Source of the DNA: JBDHAC01 sp039589195
GTDB lineage: Bacteria > Gemmatimonadota > Gemmatimonadetes > Palauibacterales > Palauibacteraceae
Length of the DNA: 64,000 nt
Assembly (NCBI GenBank): GCA_039589195.1
Contig: JBDHHV010000019.1
Location: forward strand, 1-64,000
Direction of reading: 5' to 3'
Positions 52,836 to 62,205 of this stretch are shown here, piece after piece. The notes beneath the pieces are model-generated. The model was not told where the DNA came from, did not search any database, and was given only the letters and a program-made list of their open reading frames with translations. The number at the start of each line of letters is the position of its first letter. Position 1 is the stretch's first letter. The position numbers were made by a program, and so were the translations under genes.

Positions 52836-54554
52836 CTAGCGGTCCCGTCGTATTCGATACACGACGTTGTCGCGGTCGCCCGTCACGAAGATCGTGCCGG
52901 CTTGGTCGGTGACTACATCGCTGAACACCCAGGTCGGAGGGGCGGTCGCCGGACCCTCCAGGCCCACCGCGAGTCCGGTGGCTACCGCTTCGACCTCGGC
53001 GCTCCCGATCGGGATGCGCACGAGCTGCCGCCGCCCCGTCTCGACGACCAGGAGGCTGCCATCGGGAGCCAGAGTGATCCCTTCGGGGGCCGACAGACCG
53101 ATCGCGACCGGGAGGGGCGTCCAGTTCGGCTCCCCCTCCGAAAGCACCTTGAGCACCTTTCCTGCACTACGATCGGTGATCCACAGGCTTCCCTCGTGCA
53201 CCGCGATCCCCGCGGGCACGCCCAGTCCTGTGGCGAGCGTGTCACGGGCGCCAGGATCGCCGTCCCTGAGCCGGATCAGCCGCCCATCTCCTGGGCCGGC
53301 CCCCATCTCGGCCACGACGAGGTCTCCATCGATGCCGACCGCGTTCAGGGGCGTGGCGAAGTCGGCGTACGTGGCGATGGCGGTCCGGGTTCGCGGATCC
53401 CAAACCTGGACGGCGTTCGAGACCCAGGACGTGATCACCAGGTTGCCGTTCCCGTCCGGGTGGACCGTCATCGGTGCGATAACGGCAGCCGGGTCGCCGA
53501 TGAAGTGGGTCTCGACGCCCATTGCCTCTCCGGACTCCGGGTCGAATGCGCGCAACGAGAGCAGATCGGCGACGTACAACGTACCATCTGTCGCACCGCC
53601 CGTCTGTCCCGGCGACAGCGCCAAACCGCCGGGCGCGATCATCCCGCCGGGTGACACGAGGCGCGTCGAGAGGTCGTCCATGACCTCGTAGACGGAACCA
53701 TCGCGCGCGTGGGAGACGAACAGCCGATCCGCCGAGTCGAACGCGAGGTTGTCGGGCGCGGGGGGCACCCGTCCCACGACCTCACGCTCTCCACTACCGA
53801 CGTCGATGCGCCACACCTCGCCCGTGGTGTACTCCGTCGCATACAATCGGCCGCGCGAGTCGAACTTCACCGCCGAGACGATGTTGAAGCCGTCCGCTAC
53901 GGTTGTCGTCGCCCCCGTACCCGGATCCACCCGCACGATGCTCCCCCGAGTCCAGATGGGTCCGTAAACCAGCCCGTCAGGTCCCCAGTCCATCCCGTTC
54001 ATCCAACCGGGAGCCTCGAGAATCATGCGTGGCTCCTGAACGAGCGCCGGGTCGAGCTCGTACAGGCCATCTCCGAAGAAGTCGAGCGCCACGAACAGGC
54101 GCCCGTCGTCGGAAAACGTGATGGGGTTCACACCGGGTGCGACGAATTGACCGCGCTTCTCTCCATCGCGGCCGATCCGGCCCACCTCGCCGGTGAAGAT
54201 GGCGGTCCAATACACGGAGCCATCTTCAGCGATGGCGACGTCGTCCGGCGTCTCTACTCCATCCGCGGGTCCGTAGCGGTGCACCACCGCTCCGGACTCG
54301 GGATCGAGCGCGACCAACTCACGCCCGAAGACGCTCGCCACCCATAGACGACCTTCGGAGTCGAAGTGGATCCCGTTCGCGCTATGGAGCGCCGCACCCT
54401 GCACCAGCACGGTGGCGCTGCCACTCTCGAGCACGACGGGGCCAGTGCTCGCTGGATCAGCCGTCTCGCTCGGACGGTCCGCGCACGAGAACAGCGCGAG
54501 GGTAAGGAGCGTGGCGGCGCCGGGGCCGCGGGTCCGCCCGGATCGGGTCACCAT
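52836..54554 (-). CDS. SMP-30/NHL-type beta-propeller lipoprotein
   Basis: 572 aa. Lipoprotein signal with lipobox LFSC at about residue 24. The rest is two propeller-like halves with the recurring motif FDSEGRLWVAS, ISPDGxLY-type repeats such as FDSRGRLYATEYTTGEVWRID and FDSADRLFVSHARDGSVYEV, ending TIFVTGDRDNVVYRIRR. SMP-30/gluconolactonase and NHL proteins share this pattern; no lactonase metal residues could be assigned. Start overlaps the stop of the DUF1015 gene by seven bases, so they are coupled. Confidence 0.82.
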   Translation of the reverse strand: MVTRSGRTRGPGAATLLTLALFSCADRPSETADPASTGPVVLESGSATVLVQGAALHSANGIHFDSEGRLWVASVFGRELVALDPESGAVVHRYGPADGVETPDDVAIAEDGSVYWTAIFTGEVGRIGRDGEKRGQFVAPGVNPITFSDDGRLFVALDFFGDGLYELDPALVQEPRMILEAPGWMNGMDWGPDGLVYGPIWTRGSIVRVDPGTGATTTVADGFNIVSAVKFDSRGRLYATEYTTGEVWRIDVGSGEREVVGRVPPAPDNLAFDSADRLFVSHARDGSVYEVMDDLSTRLVSPGGMIAPGGLALSPGQTGGATDGTLYVADLLSLRAFDPESGEAMGVETHFIGDPAAVIAPMTVHPDGNGNLVITSWVSNAVQVWDPRTRTAIATYADFATPLNAVGIDGDLVVAEMGAGPGDGRLIRLRDGDPGARDTLATGLGVPAGIAVHEGSLWITDRSAGKVLKVLSEGEPNWTPLPVAIGLSAPEGITLAPDGSLLVVETGRRQLVRIPIGSAEVEAVATGLAVGLEGPATAPPTWVFSDVVTDQAGTIFVTGDRDNVVYRIRRDR

Positions 54555-55789
54555 GGGCGGAAGAGGAGCCCGGTCGGCACTTTCGGGGAGAAGTACGTCG
54601 TCTTGGCCGGCAGCCGCGTGCCATCGGAGACGGCGTCGCGCACGGCGTCGACACCCACGGGCGGAAGAAGGAAAGCCGCCCCATGGTCCTCGACAGCGCT
54701 CGCGGCGTCGGCCGGTTCACGATGGTACGTGAGGACGCCGTCTCGCGCGGCGTCATCCGCAGAGGTCCCGAGCGCGGCCTCGAGCACCAGGTGATCGAAG
54801 ATAGCGGCACCGATTCGAGCACGCGCCGGAGCGATCCCGGCCTTCTCGACCGCGCTCGCCCGCGGGCGGAGCAAGAAGGCGTCCCTCCCACCAGCGGTGA
54901 CCAGTCCGAGCGCGGCGTCCCCGGCGGCAGCCACTCGCCTGGCGGCATCCCCCGGATCCAGGCCCGGAAGCGGCTCGATCTCGAAGCCATCCGCGAGCGC
55001 TTCGACCCAGTTCCCGCCCGGGGGAGGCGTCGCCAATGCCCGGTGTGTAGGCAAGACCGTGAGCCCGGGATCCAACTCGCTCACGACGCAGCACAGGGTC
55101 CGCTGCGCACCGTCCTCCTCGGGCCGTGCGGCGGCCGCAGCCAGGGCCGTTTCGTAACGGTGGTGTCCGTCCGCGATCAAGAGCGGGCCACGGCTGGCGA
55201 GCGCGCAAAGCCGGGTGGCCTCCGCCTCGTCGGACACGCGCCACAACGTGTGGCGGATACCGTCGGGGGTCGCGCCGTCCAGGGCGGGGGGTGCGGATTC
55301 GATTGCCCGAAGCGCCTCGATCAGCGCGCCATCGCCGTCCTCTCCGATCACGAAGATCGGCGAGAGCTGAGCTCGGCACGCTAGAGACAACGCCAGTCGG
55401 TCTTCTTTCGGCCCGCGGTGTGTGCGCTCGTGTGGAAGCACCTCACCGGCTTCGAACGGCGCCAGACGAAGCGCGGCGAACAATGCCCTGCGATCCACGC
55501 GGGCGCCGTCATCCTCGTACGTCTGCCGGTATGCGTAGACCGAGGGCGAGGGATCGCGCTCCAGGACGCGGTCGGTTTCCCAGTCCGCCAGGCGGCGGGC
55601 GGCGAGCCGGTATCGCTCCGGGGCCTCTCCCTCGGGAAGGACAAGCCGCACGCAGTTGAACGGGCCCCGCTCTCGAAGGGCCTCGGCTTCCTCGGGTCCG
55701 ATGACGTCGTAGGGGGGCGCGAGAAGATCAGCCGGCTGACCGGCGAGCCGGTCGAAGCGTAGCGCGCGAAACGGCGCGAGGTCGGGCAC
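54548..55789 (-). CDS. DUF1015 family protein
   Basis: 413 aa from GTG 55789, with GGGAGG four bases upstream; a longer reading upstream overlaps the kinase gene and is not conserved. PFRALRFDRLAGQPADLLAPPYDVIGPEEAEAL, FNCVRLVLPEGEAPERY, LFAALRLAPFEAGEVLPHERTHRGPKEDRL, LLIADGHHRYETAL and the C-terminal AFLLPPVGVDAVRDAVSDG are the DUF1015 signatures. These SpoOJ/ParA/ParB/repB-linked proteins have no settled function; the HHR motif suggests nucleotide or phosphate chemistry. Confidence 0.92.
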   Translation of the reverse strand: MPDLAPFRALRFDRLAGQPADLLAPPYDVIGPEEAEALRERGPFNCVRLVLPEGEAPERYRLAARRLADWETDRVLERDPSPSVYAYRQTYEDDGARVDRRALFAALRLAPFEAGEVLPHERTHRGPKEDRLALSLACRAQLSPIFVIGEDGDGALIEALRAIESAPPALDGATPDGIRHTLWRVSDEAEATRLCALASRGPLLIADGHHRYETALAAAAARPEEDGAQRTLCCVVSELDPGLTVLPTHRALATPPPGGNWVEALADGFEIEPLPGLDPGDAARRVAAAGDAALGLVTAGGRDAFLLRPRASAVEKAGIAPARARIGAAIFDHLVLEAALGTSADDAARDGVLTYHREPADAASAVEDHGAAFLLPPVGVDAVRDAVSDGTRLPAKTTYFSPKVPTGLLFRPW

Positions 55790-55827
55790 GCTGCCTCCCG
55801 TGTCTCGAGGTGGCCTGGACGAGCCAG

Positions 55828-57075
55828 TCAACGCAGCCGGACCCACCCGTACAGCGCTACCATGGCGAGGATGATCGCGAGCCCCACGATCTGCACGACC
55901 CGGCGCTGGCGGAGCCCTCCCCCCATCGCCTCGTCGGGAAGGGCCTGGGTGCGCGTGATGGCTCCGGCTCGGATGTCGAACACCCACGCGAGGATGAGGG
56001 CGACCGGGAAACCGGCCAGCACGGTGATGACCACCGCCGGATTGATCCACGATGGGAGGTCGAAGGGTTCGGTCAGGTTGTTGATACCCTCGACGGCGAT
56101 GAACGCGGCCAGGGTGTAGGCGACGGCGACCTTGTACACGTGACGGCGCTTGAGCTCGGCAAGGAAGGCGGCAAGGACCGTGGTCGGCGGACTGTCGGGC
56201 ATCTCGTCCGGGGTCGCCATCAAGAGGTGCGCGACCTCCGCGGCCGACGGCCGGTGCTCGGGCCGCTTGGCCAGGCAGCGGTTCAGGAGGTCCGCCAACG
56301 CCGGGTCGGTGCCCGGGCGGAGCGTCTCGAGCGGCCTCGGCGCCTGTCTCAGGTGTGCCGCGGCAAGCTCGGGGTTCGACGACGCCTCATAGGGGCTCCC
56401 GAGTGTGAGAAGCTCGTAGCCCAGCATGCCGAGCGAGTACACATCGGCGAGCTCTGTCAGCGGCTCACCCAACAGATGCTCGGGCGACACGTAGCGCATG
56501 TCCCCGAGCACCTCGCCCTGTACGGTGAGCCGGGCCGAACTGTCGTCCTGCCCGGTGTCCCGAATCGCCGCCACGCCGAAGTCCGTCAAGACGATACGCC
56601 CGGTCCCCTTGTCGAGCAGCACGTTGGCGGGCTTCACATCGCGGTGGATGATCTCCTCCGCGTGAGCCGCAGCCAGGGCGGCGGCGATGCCGGAAAGCGT
56701 CACTCGCGCGTCGTCCTCGGACATCGGGCCTCCCGCCTGGAGCGCGTCCTCCAGGTTGCGGCCTTCGATGTACTCCATCACGAAATACGGCACGTCGGTG
56801 GAAAGACGGCCGACCTGGTACACGGAGGTCACGTTCGTGTGGGAGATCTTCGCGGCCGAACGCGCTTCGCGCTCGAAGCGGCGTCGCACCTTCTCGTCTC
56901 GTGCGGGCTGGGGCGACAGGACCTTCACGGCCACCGGGCGGTCGAGGGCCGTTTCGCGGGCGAGATACACGCTCGCCACCGAACCGCGACCCAGGAGGCG
57001 AATCACACGCAGGTCGGGTGCGAGTTCCTCTCGTACCTGTGTGTCCAGGGCGTCGAGAGAGGCGGTATCGCTCAG
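55828..57075 (-). CDS. Serine/threonine protein kinase with C-terminal membrane module, probable CTG start
   Basis: 415 aa if started at CTG 57075, which follows GGAGGT by eight bases and restores the usual N-terminus (DTQVREELAPDLRVIRLLGRG); the first standard start, GTG 57006, cuts off the residues leading to the glycine loop. Kinase motifs: GRGSVASVYLA, VAVKVL, HRDVKPANVLL, LTDFGVA, YVSPEHLLG, ADVYSLGMLGYELL. After about residue 320 comes ELKRRHVYKVAVAYTLAAF and more hydrophobic segments (AVVITVLAGFPVALILAWVFDI; VVQIVGLAIILAMVALYG), a module common behind Gemmatimonadota/Acidobacteriota kinases. Phosphorylation target unknown. Confidence 0.9.
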   Translation of the reverse strand: MSDTASLDALDTQVREELAPDLRVIRLLGRGSVASVYLARETALDRPVAVKVLSPQPARDEKVRRRFEREARSAAKISHTNVTSVYQVGRLSTDVPYFVMEYIEGRNLEDALQAGGPMSEDDARVTLSGIAAALAAAHAEEIIHRDVKPANVLLDKGTGRIVLTDFGVAAIRDTGQDDSSARLTVQGEVLGDMRYVSPEHLLGEPLTELADVYSLGMLGYELLTLGSPYEASSNPELAAAHLRQAPRPLETLRPGTDPALADLLNRCLAKRPEHRPSAAEVAHLLMATPDEMPDSPPTTVLAAFLAELKRRHVYKVAVAYTLAAFIAVEGINNLTEPFDLPSWINPAVVITVLAGFPVALILAWVFDIRAGAITRTQALPDEAMGGGLRQRRVVQIVGLAIILAMVALYGWVRLR

Positions 57076-57283
57076 CGGTCGCTACCTCCGTCTCAGGGGG
57101 CGTAAGGATCGGAGGCTGAGAATAGCCGCTCGCACCGAGGTGGGCCAGAAACCCGGCGCCCAAATGCAACGCCCCGCCAGGTCGGCCCGGGGTACGCTCG
57201 CGACTCGATCGAGTCCCTCGGCGACCTGCTACATTGATCCCACGGCGACGCCGCTGGACAGTGCCGACCACGCTCGGGGAGCG

Positions 57284-58066
57284 ATGACCCAGCCGATCCA
57301 GGGACTCCTGATCGATCTCGATGGAACTGTCTACCAGGCGCGCTCGCTGCTGCCGGGGGCGGTCGAGACGACACGTTGGCTTCGTCGACGCGGAGTACCG
57401 TTCCTGTTCACGACGAACACCAGCAGGAAATCGCGACGCGCGGTCGTCGAGTCGCTGGGCGACCTCGGCCTGGAGGCGGAGCCCGACGAGATCCTCACCG
57501 CGCCGCTCGCGGCTGCCAGATGGCTCGAAAGCGCGGGGCTCCACCGCGTGCGGCTGTTGCTCCCGCAATCCACACACGAAGATTTCGTCGGATTCGATCT
57601 GGACGCCTGCGAGCCGGAGGCCGTCGTCATCGGCGACCTCGGACCCGACTTCACGTTCGAGCTCCTGAACGGGGCCTTTCTTGCCCTCCGGGGCGGCGCG
57701 CGCCTGATCGCGATTCACAAGAACCGGTTCTGGCTACCCGCCGCGGGACCCACGCTCGACGCAGGGCCCTTCGTGGTGGCACTCAAGTACGCGGCCCGGA
57801 CCGAAGCGGTGCTGGTCGGGAAGCCGGCTCCGGCCTTCTTCGCGCTCGCAGCCCGTCTGCTCGACTTGAGACCCCACGGTTTGGCGGTGGTCGGAGACGA
57901 TATCGAGTCGGACATTCGAGGTGCGCGGGATGCCGGGCTGATGGCGATCCAGGTGCGCACGGGGAAATTCGATCCCGCCCTACTCGCGGCCGTTGCTCCC
58001 GCGCTCGCCCCACACAGGGTCATCGATTCGATCTCGGGGCTTCGTTCGATCCTCGACGAGAGCTAA
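57284..58066 (+). CDS. HAD-IIA family phosphatase (LHPP/NagD-like)
   Basis: 260 aa from ATG 57284. Motif I LLIDLDGTVY, motif II FTTNTSRKSRR, motif III lysine in VLVGKPAPAFF and motif IV VVGDDIESDIRGA; the C2-type cap lies between, with EAVVIGDLGPDFTFELLNGAF. Predicted cytoplasmic phosphatase of small phosphorylated substrates (relatives include 4-nitrophenyl-, phospholysine- and pyridoxal-phosphatases). Divergent from the kinase gene across a 208-bp gap. Confidence 0.9.
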   Translation: MTQPIQGLLIDLDGTVYQARSLLPGAVETTRWLRRRGVPFLFTTNTSRKSRRAVVESLGDLGLEAEPDEILTAPLAAARWLESAGLHRVRLLLPQSTHEDFVGFDLDACEPEAVVIGDLGPDFTFELLNGAFLALRGGARLIAIHKNRFWLPAAGPTLDAGPFVVALKYAARTEAVLVGKPAPAFFALAARLLDLRPHGLAVVGDDIESDIRGARDAGLMAIQVRTGKFDPALLAAVAPALAPHRVIDSISGLRSILDES

Positions 58067-58228
58067 GGCGACCCGCCTGCCATCGCTCCGTTCGCTCCCG
58101 AGAGTCCCTTGAGGATGAGCCGCGACCGCCTCGGTTGTGGGATAGCCCCCACAGACGTAGATGGTCGGCGCCAAGATGAGCCGATTTCGGGTGTTCGCGC
58201 GCCTTGAGAGAAGAGGAGACGATCTGAC

Positions 58229-58744
58229 ATGAGCCAGCACGCCATCAAGAAGGCCTTCGAGCGGAGCGAGAAGGCGCTGACACTCAAACCTTCGATCGGT
58301 CGCGGGACCGCGAGGACAACGGTCCGGCTCGGTGAGGGTCTGGCGTGCGAGGCCCGGGACGGACGCTGGAACCTGACCGTGGACATGTCGGAGAAATCGG
58401 GCGGCTCCGGAGCCGCTCCCGACCCGGGCGTTTTCGGCCGGACCGCGCTCGGCAGCTGTCTGGCGATCGGGTATGCGAAATGGGCTGCGGTACGAGGCCT
58501 CTCAATCCGGCGTCTCGAAGTGGAGGTTCAGGCGGATTACGATGCGGCGCGCGAATATGGCGTCGGCGACGAGCCCCCCGGATACTCACAGGTCCGTTAC
58601 GTCGTGACGGTGGAGAGCGACGCCGGCGAGGACGAAATCGTCCGGCTCCTCGATGAGGCTGATTCGTGCAGCCCGTGGCTCGGTGTATTTCTTCGCCCGA
58701 TCGAGCTACGGCGCGAGCTGCGTGTCCTACAACCCGAGGAGTAG
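58229..58744 (+). CDS. OsmC/Ohr-family peroxiredoxin-like protein
   Basis: 171 aa. The two OsmC cysteines are present: ALGSCLAIGYAKWA and DEADSCSPW; the central beta region is SIRRLEVEVQADYD...YSQVRYVVTVESDAGEDE. Reduces organic hydroperoxides in known members. AGAGGAG lies before the ATG. A 162-bp gap upstream holds no recognisable gene. Next gene starts four bases after its stop. Confidence 0.9.
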   Translation: MSQHAIKKAFERSEKALTLKPSIGRGTARTTVRLGEGLACEARDGRWNLTVDMSEKSGGSGAAPDPGVFGRTALGSCLAIGYAKWAAVRGLSIRRLEVEVQADYDAAREYGVGDEPPGYSQVRYVVTVESDAGEDEIVRLLDEADSCSPWLGVFLRPIELRRELRVLQPEE

Positions 58745-58748
58745 CATC

Positions 58749-59570
58749 GTGGATCCGAGGTTACAGCGGCGTGTGCAGCGATACGGTTGGGATCGCGCGG
58801 TCGATCACTACGAGCGTCACTGGGCGCGCCAGCTCGAGCCTGCCCAGCGGAGGCTCGTGGATATGGCCGCCCTCCGTACGGGCGAGCAGGTGCTGGACAT
58901 CGCCTGCGGAACAGGACTGGTCACGTTTTCGGCGGCGGAGGACGTGGGGACCGAGGGGAAAGTCCTGGCCACGGACCTCTCCGGGGAGATGATCGACGCG
59001 ATCCGGACGGATGCCACCGAACGGGACATTACCAACGTGGCGTTCGAGCGCATGGGAGCCGAGGAATTGGATCTAGCCGACGAGTCCTTCGACGTGGCGC
59101 TGTGCGCGCTCGGCCTCATGTATGTGCCCGACCCGATGCAGGCGATGCGCGAGATGCACAGGGTGCTCGTTTCGGGTGGCCGGGCCGTGGCGGCCGTGTG
59201 GGGTGCGCGCGCCAACTGCGGGTGGGCGGAGATCTTCCCGATCGTGGACTCGCGGGTGAGTACGGAGGTCTGTCCGCTCTTCTTCCAGCTGGGGACCGGG
59301 GCGTCGTTGGAGGCGGCCTTCCAGGGCGCGGGCTTCGTCGATATCGCGGCGGACCGGTTCGCGACGCTTCTGGACTACCCCTCGGAGGAGGAGGCGCTCG
59401 GTGCGGCGTTCGCGGGGGGGCCGGTCGCCCTGGCCTACTCGCGGTTCGACGAGCGCACGCGCGACGAAGCGCACGCGGAATACCTCGCCTCGATCGAGCC
59501 GTACCGGAACGGTCGCGGCTATCGGATCCCGGGGGAGTTCGTCGTCGTGCGCGGCACCAAGGTCAGCTAA
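58749..59570 (+). CDS. Class I SAM-dependent methyltransferase (UbiE/MenG-like)
   Basis: 273 aa from GTG 58749. Motif I VLDIACGTGLVTFSA, then KVLATDLSGEMIDA (SAM-binding acidic residue), AEELDLADESFDVALCALGLMYVPDPMQAMREMHRVL and the post-motif AVWGARANCGWAEIFP. The order resembles UbiE/MenG and arsenite-methyltransferase-like small-molecule methylases; no substrate cue is visible. Follows OsmC by four bases, so co-transcribed; convergent with the E2 gene. Confidence 0.88.
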   Translation: MDPRLQRRVQRYGWDRAVDHYERHWARQLEPAQRRLVDMAALRTGEQVLDIACGTGLVTFSAAEDVGTEGKVLATDLSGEMIDAIRTDATERDITNVAFERMGAEELDLADESFDVALCALGLMYVPDPMQAMREMHRVLVSGGRAVAAVWGARANCGWAEIFPIVDSRVSTEVCPLFFQLGTGASLEAAFQGAGFVDIAADRFATLLDYPSEEEALGAAFAGGPVALAYSRFDERTRDEAHAEYLASIEPYRNGRGYRIPGEFVVVRGTKVS

Positions 59571-59611
59571 CAGGTCGCCGGCGGTCCGGCTGGGCGGCGG
59601 GCCTCGGCCCG

Positions 59612-61183
59612 CTAGACGCTCTCCTCGGGGAAGTTCTCCAGGGCGTGTTGAATCCTGTTCAGGAAGAACGCGGCCATCGCGCCGTCCACCACTCGGTGGT
59701 CGTAGCTGAGCCCGAAGTAGGACCGGTGTCGGATCGCGATCACGTCACCCCCGAATTCGTCCTGAACGACGACCGGACGTTTCTCGATCACGCCGGTCCC
59801 CAGAATCGCCACCTGCGGTTGGTTGATGATCGGTGTGCCGAACAGGTTCCCGAACACGCCGACGTTGGTGATCGTGAAGGTCCCACCCTGGATGTCGTCG
59901 AAGTCGAGCTCCCTGGATCGTGCCTTCTCGGCCAGCTCGTTGGCGCCCTGGGCCAATCCCACGAGGCTCAGGCGATCGGCGTTCTTGAGAACGGGAACGA
60001 TGAGTTCCGCTCCATCATTGATGGCTACGGCGATTCCGAGGTTCACATCGGCGTGGTACACGATCCTGGCCCCGTCCACCGAGGCATTCAGGATCGGGTA
60101 CTCCCGCAGCGCCTCGATTACCGCGCGGTAGATGAACGGACCGTACGTGAGCCTTACGCCCTGATCCGCGAATCGCGCCTTGTGCTTCTGTCGTAGACGG
60201 ACGATCCGCTCGAAGTCCACCTCGGTCACCGACGTGACGTGGGCCGAGACCCGCTTCGACATGAGCATGTGCTCCATCGTCCGGAGGCGGACGCGGCTCA
60301 TCTCCTCGATGCGGTCGTGCTCTCGGATGGGCACCTTCGGGAGCTTGATGTCTAGCGTGGCCCCGTGGATGGGAACTCGCATGACACCGGGCTCGGCCGG
60401 GGCCGCGACTTCCGCGGGTGCGGGGGCAGGCGCCGGGGCAACCGCAGGCGCCGGGGCGCCGGGTGGCACCCTCGAGGGCGCGGTCGTCTGAGCGGCCGTC
60501 GGAGCGGGCGCGCTGGGTGGAGCGGTGGAGACGGTGGTGGTGGGAACCGTCTCCACCTCGACCGCGGCCGGGCGGTCCTCGATGTACGCGACGATGTCGT
60601 CGCGCGTTACGCGCCCCGCGATACCGGTGCCTGGTACTCGAGCGAGGTCGACATCGTGTTCGGCTGCGATCTTCCGCACGACCGGTGTCGACCGCGTACG
60701 CAGGCGCTCGTCGCGCGTGGCCGGACCCTCACCATCCCCGGTCGGGGTGGGGACACCCACCGGTGGCGTGAGCGTGGGTGCCGGTGGGCTCACCTCCGTC
60801 GCCTCGACCGCCGGCGCGGGAGCCGGAGCCGGTTGAGGAGCGGGGATCGGCTCAGGAGCCGGGACCGTCTCGGGCTCGGCTGCGGTGGTCTCGACGCTCG
60901 TACCCGTAGCATCAGGGACATGAGTCTCGACACCTGCCGTCGCCTCGGTCTCGATGCGCGCGACGATCGTGTTCACCTCGACGGTCTCGCCTTCCTGGAC
61001 GAGGATCTCGGCCAGAAGGCCGCTCGCCGGAGCGGGGATGTCGGCGTCGACCTTGTCCGTCGAGATCTCGAACAGGTCCTCGTCGCGCTCGATGGGATCA
61101 CCGACGCTCTTGAGCCATCTCGTGAGCGTTCCTTCGGCGATCGACTCGCCCATCTGAGGCATGATCACGTCGACTTTGGCCAT
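59612..61183 (-). CDS. 2-oxoacid dehydrogenase E2 (dihydrolipoamide acyltransferase)
   Basis: 523 aa from ATG 61183 with AAGGA upstream. A single lipoyl domain (residues 1-75) with Lys44 in EISTDKVDADIPAP, a long Pro/Ala/Thr-rich linker, a peripheral-subunit-binding domain (RSTPVVRKIAAEHDVDLARVPGTG), a second PA-rich linker, and the catalytic domain with SYDHRVVDGAMAAFFL (HxxxD) near the end. Partner genes E1beta and E1alpha are directly upstream; E3 is not in the window. The lipoyl lysine is a plausible downstream target of the LipM pathway. Confidence 0.94.
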   Translation of the reverse strand: MAKVDVIMPQMGESIAEGTLTRWLKSVGDPIERDEDLFEISTDKVDADIPAPASGLLAEILVQEGETVEVNTIVARIETEATAGVETHVPDATGTSVETTAAEPETVPAPEPIPAPQPAPAPAPAVEATEVSPPAPTLTPPVGVPTPTGDGEGPATRDERLRTRSTPVVRKIAAEHDVDLARVPGTGIAGRVTRDDIVAYIEDRPAAVEVETVPTTTVSTAPPSAPAPTAAQTTAPSRVPPGAPAPAVAPAPAPAPAEVAAPAEPGVMRVPIHGATLDIKLPKVPIREHDRIEEMSRVRLRTMEHMLMSKRVSAHVTSVTEVDFERIVRLRQKHKARFADQGVRLTYGPFIYRAVIEALREYPILNASVDGARIVYHADVNLGIAVAINDGAELIVPVLKNADRLSLVGLAQGANELAEKARSRELDFDDIQGGTFTITNVGVFGNLFGTPIINQPQVAILGTGVIEKRPVVVQDEFGGDVIAIRHRSYFGLSYDHRVVDGAMAAFFLNRIQHALENFPEESV

Positions 61184-61230
61184 GTGGTCCTTCCCTGGTC
61201 TGATTCCGCCGGCGGCGTGCCGCCGCCGAC

Positions 61231-62205
61231 TCAGTAAGCGAGCAACCAGCGGGTGGCGGTGACGATGTCCTCCACCTGTGGCAGGTAGTAGTCCTCCAAC
61301 GGAGGCGAATACGGAACCGGTGTGTCCAGCGCCGTGACCCGCCGGATCGGAGCATCCAGCCACTCGAACGCCTGTTCGCAGATCTGGGCGGTGACTTCGC
61401 CAGCGAACCCGCCGAAGCGTGGCGCCTCATGAACGATCAGGACGCGCCCCGTCTTCCGTGTGCTCGCCAGGATCGCGTCGATGTCCAGGGGACGCAGCGT
61501 CCGCAGATCGATGACTTCGGCCTCGGCGCCGTCCTCCTCCGCGATCCGTGTCGCGGCCTCCTCCGCCTTGTACACCATCGCCCCGTACGTAACGATCGTC
61601 AGGTCGTCTCCGGGGCGATGAGTGCGCGCCACGCCGAGTGGGACGAGGATATCGACTTCCTCGGGCAAATCCTCCTTCACCCGGCGGTACAGGTACTTGT
61701 GCTCGAAATAGAGCACCGGATCAGGGTCACGGATCGCGGCTCTCAGCAGACCCTTCGCGTCGTACGCGGTCGACGGGGCCACCATCTTCAGCCCCGCGAC
61801 GTTGGCGAAATACGACTCGACGTTCTGCGAGTGGAACGGTCCCGCTCGTGCGCCACCGCCACACGGCCCCCGAATCACGAAGCCGGCGCCCACACCCGTA
61901 CGATAACGGACCTTGGCCGCGAAGTTCACGATCATGTCGAACGCCGGCGCGATGAAGTCGATGAACTGCATCTCGACCACCGGTCTCAACCCCATGTGTG
62001 CCGCCCCGATGGCCGCCCCGACGATCGCGGCCTCGCTGATCGGCGTGTCGATGACACGATCCGACCCGAACTCCTCCAGAAACCCTTCCGTGATCTTGAA
62101 GGCCCCGCCGTACGCGCCCACGTCCTCGCCCATGATGAAGACCGATTCATCGATCTGCATCTCCTCCCACAGAGCTTCGCGGATCGCCTCGAGGTAGGTG
62201 GTCAT
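61231..62205 (-). CDS. 2-oxoacid dehydrogenase E1 beta subunit
   Basis: 324 aa from ATG 62205, overlapping the E1alpha stop (ATGA). TTYLEAIREALWEEM, GEDVGAYGGAFKITEGFLEEFG, DTPISEAAIVGAAIGAAHMG, GAGFVIRGPCGGGARAGPFHSQ and VDILVPLGVARTHRPGDDLTIVTYG-type motifs define the transketolase-like beta chain. With E1alpha it decarboxylates a 2-oxoacid on thiamine diphosphate and acylates the E2 lipoyl group. Confidence 0.95.
   Translation of the reverse strand: MTTYLEAIREALWEEMQIDESVFIMGEDVGAYGGAFKITEGFLEEFGSDRVIDTPISEAAIVGAAIGAAHMGLRPVVEMQFIDFIAPAFDMIVNFAAKVRYRTGVGAGFVIRGPCGGGARAGPFHSQNVESYFANVAGLKMVAPSTAYDAKGLLRAAIRDPDPVLYFEHKYLYRRVKEDLPEEVDILVPLGVARTHRPGDDLTIVTYGAMVYKAEEAATRIAEEDGAEAEVIDLRTLRPLDIDAILASTRKTGRVLIVHEAPRFGGFAGEVTAQICEQAFEWLDAPIRRVTALDTPVPYSPPLEDYYLPQVEDIVTATRWLLAY

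Noticed and set aside
54548..56050. Longer reading of the DUF1015 gene starting at 56050
   Set aside because: The extra N-terminal residues overlap the kinase gene and are Arg/Gly/His-rich; GTG 55789 has a good ribosome site and begins the conserved domain.
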